A stretch of DNA of 64,000 nucleotides from Halorubrum vacuolatum (GCF_900188065.1 NZ_FZNQ01000008.1:79818-143817); one strand, 5' to 3'; counted from the stretch's first letter, positions 8,217 through 18,207 are shown. The notes: a model not told the origin generated them from the sequence alone. Made by a program: numbers and translations.

Positions 8217-9591
8217 CGAGTGCGGCCTCAAGCGACGGGACGTTTATTTCGAGCATCTGTTCGACCCAGCCGTAGCCCGCCTCGCTCCATTCTGCCGTCG
8301 TCCCTTCTCCCGGGGTGAGCGGCTCCGCGCGATCGACGTCGGTGTTCTCGAAGATGAGCTCGACCATCTGCGGGACGTCCTCGTCCGGGTCCGGTGCCTC
8401 GAAGGGATCATACAGGACGGTGTGGATATCGTGTTCCTCGATGACGTCGACGAGGCCCGCGATGTCCTCGAACGACTCCGCGGCATCCGGGGAGGTCCCA
8501 ACGGGGGTCCGGAGATCGAACCCGTATCGGCGTTCGAGGTACTGAAACGAATCGTGGCCGGCGAAGACGGCCACGTCGCGTTCGGCGCTCTCGGCAAGCG
8601 CCTCGAACGCCGCGTCGACCTCGTCCATGCGTTCGAGGTATGCGTCGGTGTTCTCCTCGTACGCCTCGGTATTGTCCGGGTCAAGTTCGACGAGCCCATC
8701 ACGAATGTTCCGCACCATCTTCTGACCGAGCACCGGATCGGCCCAGACGTGCGGGTCGTGGAACTCGTCCGCGCCCCCCTCGTCGCCCTCGATGACGGAT
8801 AACGTGGAGCGTTCGTCTTCGGTATCGTAGATGAGCTCGTCGTCCTCGTAGAACTCGAAGACGACGGCGGTCTCCCCCGTCTCCGTGCCGGTAAAGTCGA
8901 CCTGCCGTCCGTGTGCGTCGATCTCGAGGATCCCCGCTTCGCCATCGGCTATCCGGGCATCGACCCGGTAGCGCTCGCCGTCGCCGAGGGGAACCACCCG
9001 ACCCTCGTTATCGAAGAGGACGATGCCGATCGGAACGGTCGAATCGAGCGACACGTCCGGTACGCCGCCGTGCCAGTGGCCGTCGTGCCAGTAGCCGAGC
9101 TGTTCGTCCGACCGGAGGTCGTAGATGTCGAACTCGTTGAGCCGGAGGCTGTCACGGGGGTACTCGTGGCCGCGGTCGAACTCGGGGAGTTCGCCGGAGT
9201 CGAAGCCGATGAGGTAGGGACCGAGGCCATCGAGGAGGTCGTAGACGGCGACGTCCTCGTAGTCGCGCTCGAGCTCGGCGGCGACGTCCTGTGCCCACGA
9301 AAATTCGGGCGTGTCGAGGTAAAAGAACGCCTGTGTGGAGGCGATGTCGCGGGCGACGTCGCCATCGGGGCTCCAGCCGTGGCCCATCTGTCCGACCGAG
9401 ACGGGGTTGGTGAACTCGAAGTGGTCCCCGGCGACGTGTTCCGCCCAGTCCTGCACGGTAAAAAAGGCCGTGTAGCCGGCCGCTTCCCCGTCGCTTCCGG
9501 CGGGGTTTCCGTTTCCGAGGCAGCCGGCGAGCCCGCCGACGGCCGCCGCGCCGATCCCGGACCGAAGAAGGGTTCGCCTCGTGTACGTCAT
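8209..9591 (-). CDS. znuA: Zinc ABC transporter substrate-binding lipoprotein with an extra internal domain
   Basis: A 460-residue secreted protein. The N-terminus has RRTLLRSG (Tat-type twin arginine) and a lipobox ending at Cys24 (GLAGC), so it should be a membrane-anchored lipoprotein outside the cell. The ZnuA fold is recognised from the GQMGHGWSPDGD region (His71 is a likely ligand), HDPHVWADP at 278-286, the GHDSFQYLERRYG segment and the C-terminal YDPFEAP. Between roughly residues 163 and 268 there is a beta-rich insert with the His cluster WHDGHWHGG in place of the short His-rich loop of bacterial ZnuA. It heads the znuACB operon. It could also carry Mn2+; metal choice cannot be fixed from sequence. 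Confidence 0.9.
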   Translation of the reverse strand: MTYTRRTLLRSGIGAAAVGGLAGCLGNGNPAGSDGEAAGYTAFFTVQDWAEHVAGDHFEFTNPVSVGQMGHGWSPDGDVARDIASTQAFFYLDTPEFSWAQDVAAELERDYEDVAVYDLLDGLGPYLIGFDSGELPEFDRGHEYPRDSLRLNEFDIYDLRSDEQLGYWHDGHWHGGVPDVSLDSTVPIGIVLFDNEGRVVPLGDGERYRVDARIADGEAGILEIDAHGRQVDFTGTETGETAVVFEFYEDDELIYDTEDERSTLSVIEGDEGGADEFHDPHVWADPVLGQKMVRNIRDGLVELDPDNTEAYEENTDAYLERMDEVDAAFEALAESAERDVAVFAGHDSFQYLERRYGFDLRTPVGTSPDAAESFEDIAGLVDVIEEHDIHTVLYDPFEAPDPDEDVPQMVELIFENTDVDRAEPLTPGEGTTAEWSEAGYGWVEQMLEINVPSLEAALDA

Positions 9592-9604
9592 ACCCGGGCA
9601 TTGA

Positions 9605-9660
9605 CCGTCATTCGGTAAAAGTATTATTATGCAAAACTATTTTATTAATAACTCCACCCT
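9605..9660 (-). promoter_or_regulatory. AT-rich promoter region of the znuACB operon
   Basis: The 55 bases just upstream of znuA are strikingly AT-rich (attattatg and attttattaataa) in an otherwise GC-rich sequence. Read on the minus strand they offer at least two TATA-like boxes and imperfect inverted repeats, as expected for a metal-controlled promoter. The window also contains a DtxR-type regulator at 44102-44806, a possible but unproven partner. Confidence 0.4.
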
Positions 9661-9863
9661 TCCAAACGCGGGCGGAATAATAACGTCACCGGGCGGCGCG
9701 AACGACCCCCGCGGATACACGCGGTTTGAGGCGATGGATTAGTATACCCCGACGGACACTGGCCATTAACGACCGACCGGAGAAATCCGGTCCCGGCCAG
9801 CATCGACCCCATGTTAGTCACTGACGTCGCGAGCGCGCCGATCCGGACGCCATCTCGATCATC

Positions 9864-11507
9864 ATGAGCGGTGGGACTTTCATCGGACGGGCGGCACGGA
9901 CGGGGTTCCGCCGACTCCGCCGGTTCCTCGCCGGCAGCATCGCCGTCGACCCGCGGTCGCTGGCGGCGTTTCGGATCGCGTTGGGGGTGCTCGTGATCGC
10001 GGATCTTCTCGCCCGGTCGCGGAACTTCGCGTTTTATTATACCGACGATGGGATCGTCACACAGTCACTCGCCGAGCGCGGGACCTCCAACGTCGCGTTC
10101 TCCGTCTTTTATTATACCTCCAGTACGGAGGCGATAGCCGCCCTGTTTGTGCTTCAGGGGCTCATCGCGCTGGCACTGGTTCTCGGGTACCGGACCCGCC
10201 TTTCGACGGCGCTCTCGTTCCTGTTCGTCATCTCGCTCGATCACCACAACCCCTTCGTGTTGAGCTACGCCGACACGCTGTTCCGGCTGTTGTTCTTTTG
10301 GGCCGTCTTCATGCCGCTCGGGGATCGCTACTCGATCGACGCCCTCCAAGCCCGAATGGTCGGTGGCGAACGGGCGGCCAGGGCCGAGCGCCGTGGCAGC
10401 CGTGCCGTCGTGGTTCACATCGCCGTCGCGCTCGGGATGGCGCAGATGGTGGTGATGTACTTCGTCAACGGGCTTCACAAATCGACCTCCGAGGCCTGGC
10501 GGAGCGGGGAGGCTTCCCCCCTCGTCTTCGGCATCGACGAGATGACGTTTCTGCTCGGGAACACCATGCGAAACGCGCTCCCGCTCATCGAGTTCGGTGG
10601 CCTCCTCTGGTTTTATATCCTGCTCGCTTCGCCGATGCTCTTCCTGCTCCGTGGACGCGCCCGATACCTGTTCTTGACCCTTTTTGCCGGCGGACACGCC
10701 TCCTTCGCGGTCACCGTCCGTATCGGGGCGTTCGCCTACGTCGCGCTCGCCGGGTTGCTGTTGTTCCTCCAGCCGGCGTTCTGGCGTGATGCCGGTCGAG
10801 TCGTCCGCGCGCTCGGGATCGACCCCGAACGGATCACCCGCGGCGTCGACGCCCGGATCGGTCGACCGATCGCGACCGTGCTGCCCGCCTTCGGGCGACT
10901 CTCACAGGGGAGCCCCCGTCGCTTCTTCCGGTACACGTACCTGTTCGCGCTCGGGGCCGTGGTCATCGCGCTCGTGCTCATCGCCGCCATCTTCCTGCTG
11001 AACGCCGGGGCGGTGATGGGTGGCGAGGACGAGATCTACGATCAGCACGCGCTGACGAGCGAGGTGCGAGCCCATTCCGCCGGCGAACACGTCCACACGG
11101 TCTCGCGTGCGCTCAACGTCCGCCAGCCGGAATGGAGCGTCTTCGCCCCCACGCCGCGGAGTACCGACCGATACTACGTCTTCGGAGCCAATACGACCGA
11201 CGGCGAGCACCTCGATGTCTTCCACAACCGCTCGTTCACCTGGGAGCGTCCCACCGACGAGTTACAACGCCAACACGACACCTATCGCCAGCGGTTCTTC
11301 ATGAACGACATCCGTCGAAACACCCTCGATGGCGACCTCGCGGCCAGCTACGGGGATCACCTCTGTCGGACCTACGAGGAGGAGTACGGGATCGAGCTCG
11401 TCACTATCGAGATGTATCAGGTGACGGAGCAGATCACCCGCGACACCATCGACGACCCGGAGGGGCGTGAGCGAACGCGAAACAAGTTCTACGAACACGA
11501 GTGTTGA
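9864..11507 (+). CDS. HTTM-domain membrane protein (vitamin K-dependent carboxylase-like)
   Basis: A 547-residue protein. The first 330 residues hold several membrane spans with the HTTM pattern: SLAAFRIALGVLVIADLLAR, FYYTDDGIVTQ, LDHHNPFVLSYADTLFRLLFFWAVFMPLGDRYSID and NGLHKSTSEAWRSGEA. HTTM is the membrane part shared with vitamin K-dependent gamma-glutamyl carboxylase; prokaryotic members are widespread and of unknown activity. The C-terminal 150 residues, after a further span, are soluble and begin with an acidic stretch. The substrate is unknown. The start ATG at 9864 gives a short basic N-terminus before the first span. It precedes a small zinc-ribbon membrane protein on the same strand. 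Confidence 0.85.
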   Translation: MSGGTFIGRAARTGFRRLRRFLAGSIAVDPRSLAAFRIALGVLVIADLLARSRNFAFYYTDDGIVTQSLAERGTSNVAFSVFYYTSSTEAIAALFVLQGLIALALVLGYRTRLSTALSFLFVISLDHHNPFVLSYADTLFRLLFFWAVFMPLGDRYSIDALQARMVGGERAARAERRGSRAVVVHIAVALGMAQMVVMYFVNGLHKSTSEAWRSGEASPLVFGIDEMTFLLGNTMRNALPLIEFGGLLWFYILLASPMLFLLRGRARYLFLTLFAGGHASFAVTVRIGAFAYVALAGLLLFLQPAFWRDAGRVVRALGIDPERITRGVDARIGRPIATVLPAFGRLSQGSPRRFFRYTYLFALGAVVIALVLIAAIFLLNAGAVMGGEDEIYDQHALTSEVRAHSAGEHVHTVSRALNVRQPEWSVFAPTPRSTDRYYVFGANTTDGEHLDVFHNRSFTWERPTDELQRQHDTYRQRFFMNDIRRNTLDGDLAASYGDHLCRTYEEEYGIELVTIEMYQVTEQITRDTIDDPEGRERTRNKFYEHEC

Positions 11508-11586
11508 GCCGAATTGCACGCGGACCTCGCCCGCGAACGCCGTCGAACTCCAGAACGCTCATTGAGCACCCTCCCATAGGTCGGCC

Positions 11587-12132
11587 ATGGCCACGTTGCG
11601 TCGGCGCCGGGTGTGGCTCACGGTGCTGCTCGCCGTCGTCGTCTCCGGCCTCGGGCACGCGTATCTGCGCCGCTGGGGGCGGGCGTTCGGCTGGTACCTG
11701 TTGATCACCGCCACCCTCGTATTCATCGTTCCCGAGGCCGCCCTCGATCGGCTCATCAGCGGACAGCGGCCGCCCATCGCCGACATCCTCCCCGCGTTCA
11801 TCGTCGCCGTCGCGAGCGTCGTCGACGCGTACGTGCTCGCCGTCAGGAACAATCGGGCGTACGACCGTGCCCAGCGTGCGCAGACCGAGGAGTATCTCGG
11901 CGGTGACTCCGACCCCACCGCTGGCGAGGGCGTCGGCGACGATCCGGCCGGTTCAAACGGGATCCCCACCGGCGTCGCCCGGCAAGGCATGCCTGGGAAA
12001 CGGGATGCCGTCGTCGAGGACGACGGTGACGCCCCGCCGACGATCTCCTGTCCCCACTGTGGACGCGAGGCGGACGTCGAGATCGACTTCTGTCACTGGT
12101 GTACGGAGCCACTTCCGGGTTCGGAAGGGTGA
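11587..12132 (+). CDS. Membrane protein with C-terminal zinc ribbon
   Basis: A 181-residue protein with two or three hydrophobic spans in its first 90 residues, a low-complexity acidic linker, and a C-terminal zinc ribbon with CPHC at residues 155-158 and CHWC at 169-172. Such proteins are common in haloarchaea and have no known role. It follows the HTTM gene by 79 bases. Its stop is 17 bases from the end of the convergent CBS gene. Confidence 0.75.
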   Translation: MATLRRRRVWLTVLLAVVVSGLGHAYLRRWGRAFGWYLLITATLVFIVPEAALDRLISGQRPPIADILPAFIVAVASVVDAYVLAVRNNRAYDRAQRAQTEEYLGGDSDPTAGEGVGDDPAGSNGIPTGVARQGMPGKRDAVVEDDGDAPPTISCPHCGREADVEIDFCHWCTEPLPGSEG

Positions 12133-12149
12133 GGCAGTCGACTGCCCGC

Positions 12150-12572
12150 TCATCCACGCCATCCATCTCGCTCGCGCTCGATCCGAAGCGTCTCCCGAAT
12201 GAACGCGCCCTGATGCTCGACGAGATCCGTCATCGTGACGATCCCGCGAAGCTCCATGCCATCGACCACGAGCAACTTCTTCACGCCCAGTTCAACCATT
12301 CGATCGGCCGCGGCGCGTACGGTCGCCGTCGGGCGGATCGTCTCGGGCGGAGTCGTCGCCGCGCGACTGACGGGAATCGCGGAGAACGGCTCGTCGGTTT
12401 CGACCGCGGCGATGAGCGCGTCGGTCTCGGTGAGGATCCCGGCCGGCGATCCCTCGCGGGTCACGACGACGCTCCCGATCCCCGCACGCAACATCGTCTC
12501 GACGGCCGCCGCAAGCGATTCACCGAGTTCAACGTGCTTGACGTCCGTCGACATCACGTCCGCGACACGCAT
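12150..12572 (-). CDS. CBS-pair domain protein
   Basis: A 140-residue protein consisting almost wholly of two CBS motifs: MRVADVMSTDVKHVELGESL to the GSVVVTREGSPAGILTETD strand, then PPETIRPTATVRAAADRMVE to KLLVVDGMELRGIVTMTDL. CBS pairs bind adenosyl ligands such as AMP, ATP or SAM and act as sensors, but a stand-alone pair gives no partner. I chose the ATG at 12570-12572, the usual start for this family; an in-frame ATG at 12671 would add 33 residues of poor quality. Confidence 0.85.
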   Translation of the reverse strand: MRVADVMSTDVKHVELGESLAAAVETMLRAGIGSVVVTREGSPAGILTETDALIAAVETDEPFSAIPVSRAATTPPETIRPTATVRAAADRMVELGVKKLLVVDGMELRGIVTMTDLVEHQGAFIRETLRIERERDGWRG

Positions 12573-12685
12573 GGCTCGATATGTCTCCGCGAGGGACTTG
12601 AGATCATCCCCTGATCGGGGCTGTCGTTGATCCCCGTTCGCCCATCTCCCAGCCACTCCAGCGGTTTCCATACGCCCCCTGTCGA

Positions 12686-13414
12686 TCACCGCATCGATTC
12701 CCCACCGTTCACGTTCAGCGTCTCGCCGGTGACGAAGGTCGCATCCCGCAGATAGGCGACCGCGTCCGCGATCTCCGCTGGCCGACCGAACCGGCCGATC
12801 GGGATCTCGGCGCGGGCCGCCTCCGCCTCCTCGGGGGTGCGATCGGCGGTCATATCGGTCTCGATGTGGCCCGGGGCGACCGCGTTCACCCGGATGTCGG
12901 GCGCGAAATCCGCCGCATGGCTGCGCGTCAACGAGAGCAACGCCCCCTTCGAGGCCGCATAGTGACACTCGATCGGCGCGCCGGTGTGTGCGAGGATCGA
13001 GGAGACGTTCGTGACCGAGGGGTCGTCCTCGGACGCTTCGAGCGCCGACAGCGCCGCCTTCGTCACGTTGAACGCGCCGTTGACGTTGACGTCCATGACG
13101 TGATCGAAATCGGCGGGCGATAACGACTCGGTGTGGACGTGCTGGTCGATCCCGGCGTTGTTCACCACGTGATCGAGCCCGCCGAACGTCTCGACGCCGC
13201 GTTCGACGAGCCGAGCCGCAGCGTCCGGGTCGCTGACGTCAGCCTCGACTGCGATGGCCCCCGACCCGGTCGATTCGACCAGCTTGACTGCGTCCTCGGC
13301 GGCCGCCTCGTTCGTCTGATAGTTGATAATGACGTCGTAGCCGTCGTGGGCGAATCGGTGCGCGATCGCCCGTCCGATCCCCCGCGAGGAGCCGGTAATA
13401 AGCACAGCGGTCAT
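12686..13414 (-). CDS. Short-chain dehydrogenase/reductase, FabG-like
   Basis: A 242-residue classical SDR. The cofactor site TGSSRGIG is at residues 7-14, NNAG at 85-88, the active-site Ser in NVSS near 138, and the catalytic Tyr152/Lys156 pair in YAASK. The C-terminal VTGETLNVNGG matches 3-oxoacyl-ACP reductase-like members. NADP(H) use is likely from the Ser-Arg after the Gly motif, but the substrate is not known; haloarchaea do not make conventional ACP-linked fatty acids, so a beta-ketoacyl-CoA or sugar substrate is as likely. Confidence 0.88.
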   Translation of the reverse strand: MTAVLITGSSRGIGRAIAHRFAHDGYDVIINYQTNEAAAEDAVKLVESTGSGAIAVEADVSDPDAAARLVERGVETFGGLDHVVNNAGIDQHVHTESLSPADFDHVMDVNVNGAFNVTKAALSALEASEDDPSVTNVSSILAHTGAPIECHYAASKGALLSLTRSHAADFAPDIRVNAVAPGHIETDMTADRTPEEAEAARAEIPIGRFGRPAEIADAVAYLRDATFVTGETLNVNGGESMR

Positions 13415-13506
13415 GACGCGAGCGACGCGAGCGACCCACTTCGTGTTTGTCGTTCCGGAACCACGGCCGGTCGATCAAAAAACTGAGTCGGTCTCGACCG
13501 GTCGGA

Positions 13507-16500
13507 TCAGTCGTCGCTTGAGACGCTTTCGGTTGCGTCCGTGGCCACGTCCGGGGCCGCTTCGGCGGCGGTCGGCAGGTCATCGCGGACGTCCGCGCCC
13601 CGACCCTCGGCGATCACCTCCGCGTAGGCATCGGGGAAGACGCGGACGAAGTCCCCGACGGCTTCCTCCCAGTCGGCGAGCAGCTCGGCTGCCCGCTCGC
13701 TACCGGTGTAGGCGCGGTGGTTCTCGACGAGTCGGCGAAGCATCGTCCGGTCCGCGTCCTCCAACTCCTCGGAGAGGGTAACCATCCCACGGTTCAGACG
13801 GGCATCCAGCCGGTCGTCCGGATCGTAGACGTAGGCGACGCCGCCGGACATCCCCGCGGCGAAGTTTCGGCCCGTATCGCCGAGGACGGCGACGACCCCG
13901 CCGGTCATGTACTCACAGCCGTGATCGCCGACCCCCTCGACGACCGCTTTCACGCCCGAGTTGCGGACGCCGAACCGCTCGCCGACGACGCCGTTGACGT
14001 ACATCTCGCCGGCGGTCGCGCCGTAGAGACAGACGTTTCCGGCGACGACGTTCTCTGTCGGATCGTAGCCGGCGTCGGCGGGCGTGTCGATCACGATCCG
14101 GCCGCCCGAGAGGCCCTTGCCCACGTAGTCGTTCGCCGCCCCCGAGAGCTCGAAGGTGATCCCCGAGGCGAGGAACGCGCCGAAGCTCTGGCCGGCGTAG
14201 CCGTCGAACCGGCAGGTGATCGTGTCCTCCGGCAGCTCGTTGCCGCCGCGTTCGGAGACCACCCGGTTCGAGAGCGCGGCGCCGACGGCACGGTCGACGT
14301 TCGCGATGTCGTGAGTCAACGCGACGGGTGCGCCGTCGACGATGCCGTCGGCCGCCTCGGCGATGAGGTCCCAATCCAGCAGCTCGTCGATGCCGGGGTG
14401 ATCCTGCTCGCGGGTCTTCGTGCGCATCTCGCCCGCGGGGTCCGCGATAACCGCCGAGAGGTCGAGATGTCTCGCCTTCTCGTGGTCGGTCGCGCGCTGG
14501 GTGAGCAGGTCGGGCCGCCCGATGAGCTCCTCGAGTTCGGTGTATCCGAGCTCCGCCATGATCTCGCGAAGCTCCTGGGCGATGAAGGTCATGTAGTTGA
14601 TGACGTGATCCGGCTCGCCCGGGAAGCGCTTTCGGAGGTCCTCACGCTGGGTCGCGACCCCGACCGGACAGGTGTTGTTGTGACACTGTCGCGCCATCAC
14701 GCACCCGGAGGTGACGAGCGAGGCCGTCCCGAAGACGTACTCCTCGGCACCGAGAGCGGCCGCCACCGCGACGTCCCGGCCCGTCTTCATGCCGCCGTCG
14801 GAGGCGACGCGGATCCGATCCCGTAAGCCCGTGGCTCGGAGCATCTGGTTCGTCTCTGCCAGCCCGAGTTCCCACGGCAGTCCGGCGTTCTTGATCGAGG
14901 TTTTCGGCGATGCGCCCGTCCCACCGGAGTGGCCGGAGACGTGGACGACGTCGGCGTTCGCCTTCGCGACGCCGGCGGCGATCGTCCCGATCCCCGCCTC
15001 GGAGACGAGCTTCACGTTGATGTCGGCGTCGACGTTGGCGGCTTTCAGATCGAAGATCAGCTGTTTGAGGTCCTCGATCGAGTAGATGTCGTGTTGTGGC
15101 GGCGGCGAGATGAGCCCGACGCCGGGGGTCGAACACCGGACGTGGGCGATCATCTCGTTGACCTTGCCGCCGGGGAGATGGCCGCCCTCGCCCGGCTTCG
15201 AGCCCTGCGCCATCTTGATCTGCAGCTCCTCGGCGCTCGCGAGATACTCGGCGGTGACGCCGAAGCGACCGGAGGCGACCTGCTTGACGTTACACTCCTT
15301 TTCGGTGTTGAACCGCTCGGGCGGCTCGCCGCCCTCGCCGGTGTTCGATTTCGCCCCGAGACGGTTCATCGCGATGGCGTTGTTCTCGTGTGCCTCCGGC
15401 GAGAGGCTTCCGAGGCTCATCGCGGCCGTCGAGAAGCGTTTCACGATCTCCTCGACCGGCTGCACCTCATCGATCGGAACCGGATCGCGGTCGGAGTCGA
15501 ACGTCAGGAGGCCACGCAGCGTCTGAAGGGTCTTCGACTGGTCGTTCACGAGCTCGGCGAACTCCCGATACCGCTCATAATCCCCGCTTCGGACCGCCTG
15601 CTGGAGCGTCCCGACGGTCTGCGGGTTCCAGCCGTGATGGACGCCCGAGGAGCGGTTCTCGTACTCGCCGATGGTCTCAAGCTGTGGATCGGCCCCGAAG
15701 GCCATCGCGTGTCGCGTGCGGAGGTCGTCCTCGATCTCCTCGATCCCGATCCCCTCGGTCCGGATCTCCGTCCCCTCGAAGTACTCGGCGACGAGGTGTG
15801 AGTCGAGCCCGACCGCCTCGAAGATCTGTGCGCCCTGGTAGGACTCGACCGTCGAGATACCCATCTTCGCCATCGTCTTCAAGAGGCCGTCCTCCAACGC
15901 CTTCCGATAGGCCGCGATCGACGCCGCCTCGTCCGCGCCGTCCGGACCGGCGGTGATGTCGGCGATGGAGGCGTACGCGAGGTACGGGTTCACCCCGTCG
16001 GCGCCGTAGCCGACGAGCGTCGCGAGGTGATGTACCTCGTGTGGCTCCGCGGACTCGACGATCAGCCCCGCACGGTTCCGGAGGCCGTGTCTGACGAGGT
16101 GGTGGTGGACGGCCCCGGTGACGAGTAGGCTGGGGATCGCGAGGCGGTCCGGTCCGACGGCCCGATCCGAGAGGACGATGACATCAGCGCCGTCCTCGAT
16201 GGCGTCAGCGGCCTCCGCACGGACCCGGCTCACCGCGTCCTCGAGGGAGCCGTCGTGGTGGTAGGTGATGTCGATCGTTTCGGCGTCGAACCCGACCTCG
16301 CTGCCCGTGAGGTCTTTCAACGCCGCCGTCTGCGCGTCGGTGAGCACGGGTGAGTCGGCGACGATCTGCCGGGCGTGCTCGGGGGTCTCACCGAGGAGGT
16401 TTCGCTGGTTGCCGATCCGCGATTCGAGGGAGGTGACGAGCTCCTCGCGGATGTAGTCGATCGGCGGGTTCGACACCTGAGCGAAGAGCTGTTTGAAATA

Positions 16501-18207
16501 CGAAAACAGGGGGCGGTCCACGTCGGCGAGCACCGACAGCGGCGTGTCGTCGCCCATCGAACCGACGGGGTCCTTGCCCGACTCCGACATCGGCTCGACG
16601 AGGTGATTCAACGAGTCGGTGGTGTAGCCGAACGCGACCTGATGGGCACGGACGGTCGGCGCGTCCGATGCCGCCGCTTCATCCGCCTCGCTTGCGGCCG
16701 CCGCGTCGCCGTCGGCGTCTTCGATCGCCGTCAGGTCGTCATCGAGGTCGCCGAAGCCGGCCGCGACCCCGTCGTCCTCGGGGACGAGTTCGTCGAGGGC
16801 GGCCTGGTGCTCCTCGACCCACTCGCCGTATCGCTCGTCGGTGAGTTCGTCGAAGACGTCCTCGTCGGGGACGATACGCCCCTCCTCCGGATCGGCGACG
16901 AAGATCTCGCCCGGGCGCAGGCGGCCGCGAAGGGTCACCTCGGCGGAATCGGTGGGGAGCGCGCCGACCTCGCTGCCGACGATCAGCCGGTTGTCGGCGG
17001 TTACCTCGTATCGACACGGCCGGAGCCCGTTGCGGTCGAGCACGCCGGCGACGCGGTCGCCGTCGAAGCCGATCACCAGCGCGGGGCCGTCCCACGGCTC
17101 GACGAGCGAGGCGTGGTAGTCGTAGAAGTCACGGCGGTCTTCATCCATCAGGTCGTCGCCACGGAACGCCTCGGGGACGAGCATCCGGAGCGCGTGCGGG
17201 AGGTCGCGGCCGGTCTGTAAGAGGAGTTCGAGCGCGTTGTCGACGCTCGCGGTGTCCGATTGGTTCGGGTCGTTGATGATCGGCTCAAGCGTCTCGATCT
17301 CGGGGCCGAAGGCGGGATGTTCGAGGTCGTTCTCGCGGGCGCGCATCCAGTTGACGTTCCCACGGATCGTGTTGAACTCGCCGTTGTGGACGATGTTGCG
17401 GTACGGGTGTGCGAGGTGCCACGCGCCGAGCGTGTTCGTCGAGAATCGGGCGTGTACCAACGCGACGTGGCTTTTAAACCGCTCGTCGGTGAGGTCGGTG
17501 AAGTAGTCGGCGAGCTGTGACCCCTTCAGCAGACCTTTATAAACGACGCGCTGGCGGTCGAGCGAGCAGACGTAAAATCGCCCGGCACCGGAGATGTCCG
17601 CGACCGTGTTCTCGATCTCGCGACGGGCGGCGTACAGGGCCCGGTCGAAGCCGAGGATCGCCGGGTCGACGTCCTCGGGAGCGCCGTCGCCGAATCGCTG
17701 GGCTAAGCCCGCCCCTTCGACCGGCGCGACGAACAGCTGTTTGATCTCGGGTTCGGAGTCGCGGGCGGTCGCGCCGAGGTCGGCGTCCCCGGTAGGAACG
17801 TCCCGCCATTCCAACACCTCCAGGCCGTAGACCGCGAAGACCTCCGCGATCACGTCGTGGATCTCCGCCTGTACCATCGGTTCGGTCGGCATAAAGACGG
17901 CACCGACGGCGTACTCCGCGGGCAGGTCGGCCTCGACGACCGCATCGAAGAACTCGTCGGGGCGGGCGACCATGATCCCGGCGCCGTCGCCGGTGTTCGG
18001 TTCCGCGCCGGTCGTGCCGCGGTGTTCGAGGTTTTCGAGCAGCTGTACCGCATCCGTCACCGTCCGATGGGTGGGCTCCCCATCGAGGTCGACGATCCCG
18101 CCGATCCCACAGTTCGAGCGGTCGTCGTCCGGGGCTGCAAGCCCCCTTTCATGTCCCGACGATCCGGCACGCGCAGGATCGCGGGTGGTACTCCGTGGCG
18201 TGGTCAT
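13507..18207 (-). CDS. gltB: Glutamate synthase large subunit
   Basis: A protein of about 1,566 residues with the full order of glutamate synthase domains: a class II glutamine amidotransferase with the nucleophile Cys33 in NCGIGGIVD, a central domain, the FMN-binding synthase domain (KSNTGEGGEPPERF and the GHSGGTGASP region), the 3Fe-4S cluster Cys at 1169, 1175 and 1180 (CVMARQC, HNNTC), and the GXGXG beta-helix at the C-terminus. It transfers the amide nitrogen of glutamine to 2-oxoglutarate. No gltD is seen nearby, so ferredoxin is a likely electron donor. The start ATG at 18205-18207 leaves a 32-residue leader before the catalytic Cys, which must be removed in active enzymes; a longer frame to 18363 runs through the promoter and is rejected. 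Confidence 0.95.
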   Translation of the reverse strand: MTTPRSTTRDPARAGSSGHERGLAAPDDDRSNCGIGGIVDLDGEPTHRTVTDAVQLLENLEHRGTTGAEPNTGDGAGIMVARPDEFFDAVVEADLPAEYAVGAVFMPTEPMVQAEIHDVIAEVFAVYGLEVLEWRDVPTGDADLGATARDSEPEIKQLFVAPVEGAGLAQRFGDGAPEDVDPAILGFDRALYAARREIENTVADISGAGRFYVCSLDRQRVVYKGLLKGSQLADYFTDLTDERFKSHVALVHARFSTNTLGAWHLAHPYRNIVHNGEFNTIRGNVNWMRARENDLEHPAFGPEIETLEPIINDPNQSDTASVDNALELLLQTGRDLPHALRMLVPEAFRGDDLMDEDRRDFYDYHASLVEPWDGPALVIGFDGDRVAGVLDRNGLRPCRYEVTADNRLIVGSEVGALPTDSAEVTLRGRLRPGEIFVADPEEGRIVPDEDVFDELTDERYGEWVEEHQAALDELVPEDDGVAAGFGDLDDDLTAIEDADGDAAAASEADEAAASDAPTVRAHQVAFGYTTDSLNHLVEPMSESGKDPVGSMGDDTPLSVLADVDRPLFSYFKQLFAQVSNPPIDYIREELVTSLESRIGNQRNLLGETPEHARQIVADSPVLTDAQTAALKDLTGSEVGFDAETIDITYHHDGSLEDAVSRVRAEAADAIEDGADVIVLSDRAVGPDRLAIPSLLVTGAVHHHLVRHGLRNRAGLIVESAEPHEVHHLATLVGYGADGVNPYLAYASIADITAGPDGADEAASIAAYRKALEDGLLKTMAKMGISTVESYQGAQIFEAVGLDSHLVAEYFEGTEIRTEGIGIEEIEDDLRTRHAMAFGADPQLETIGEYENRSSGVHHGWNPQTVGTLQQAVRSGDYERYREFAELVNDQSKTLQTLRGLLTFDSDRDPVPIDEVQPVEEIVKRFSTAAMSLGSLSPEAHENNAIAMNRLGAKSNTGEGGEPPERFNTEKECNVKQVASGRFGVTAEYLASAEELQIKMAQGSKPGEGGHLPGGKVNEMIAHVRCSTPGVGLISPPPQHDIYSIEDLKQLIFDLKAANVDADINVKLVSEAGIGTIAAGVAKANADVVHVSGHSGGTGASPKTSIKNAGLPWELGLAETNQMLRATGLRDRIRVASDGGMKTGRDVAVAAALGAEEYVFGTASLVTSGCVMARQCHNNTCPVGVATQREDLRKRFPGEPDHVINYMTFIAQELREIMAELGYTELEELIGRPDLLTQRATDHEKARHLDLSAVIADPAGEMRTKTREQDHPGIDELLDWDLIAEAADGIVDGAPVALTHDIANVDRAVGAALSNRVVSERGGNELPEDTITCRFDGYAGQSFGAFLASGITFELSGAANDYVGKGLSGGRIVIDTPADAGYDPTENVVAGNVCLYGATAGEMYVNGVVGERFGVRNSGVKAVVEGVGDHGCEYMTGGVVAVLGDTGRNFAAGMSGGVAYVYDPDDRLDARLNRGMVTLSEELEDADRTMLRRLVENHRAYTGSERAAELLADWEEAVGDFVRVFPDAYAEVIAEGRGADVRDDLPTAAEAAPDVATDATESVSSDD

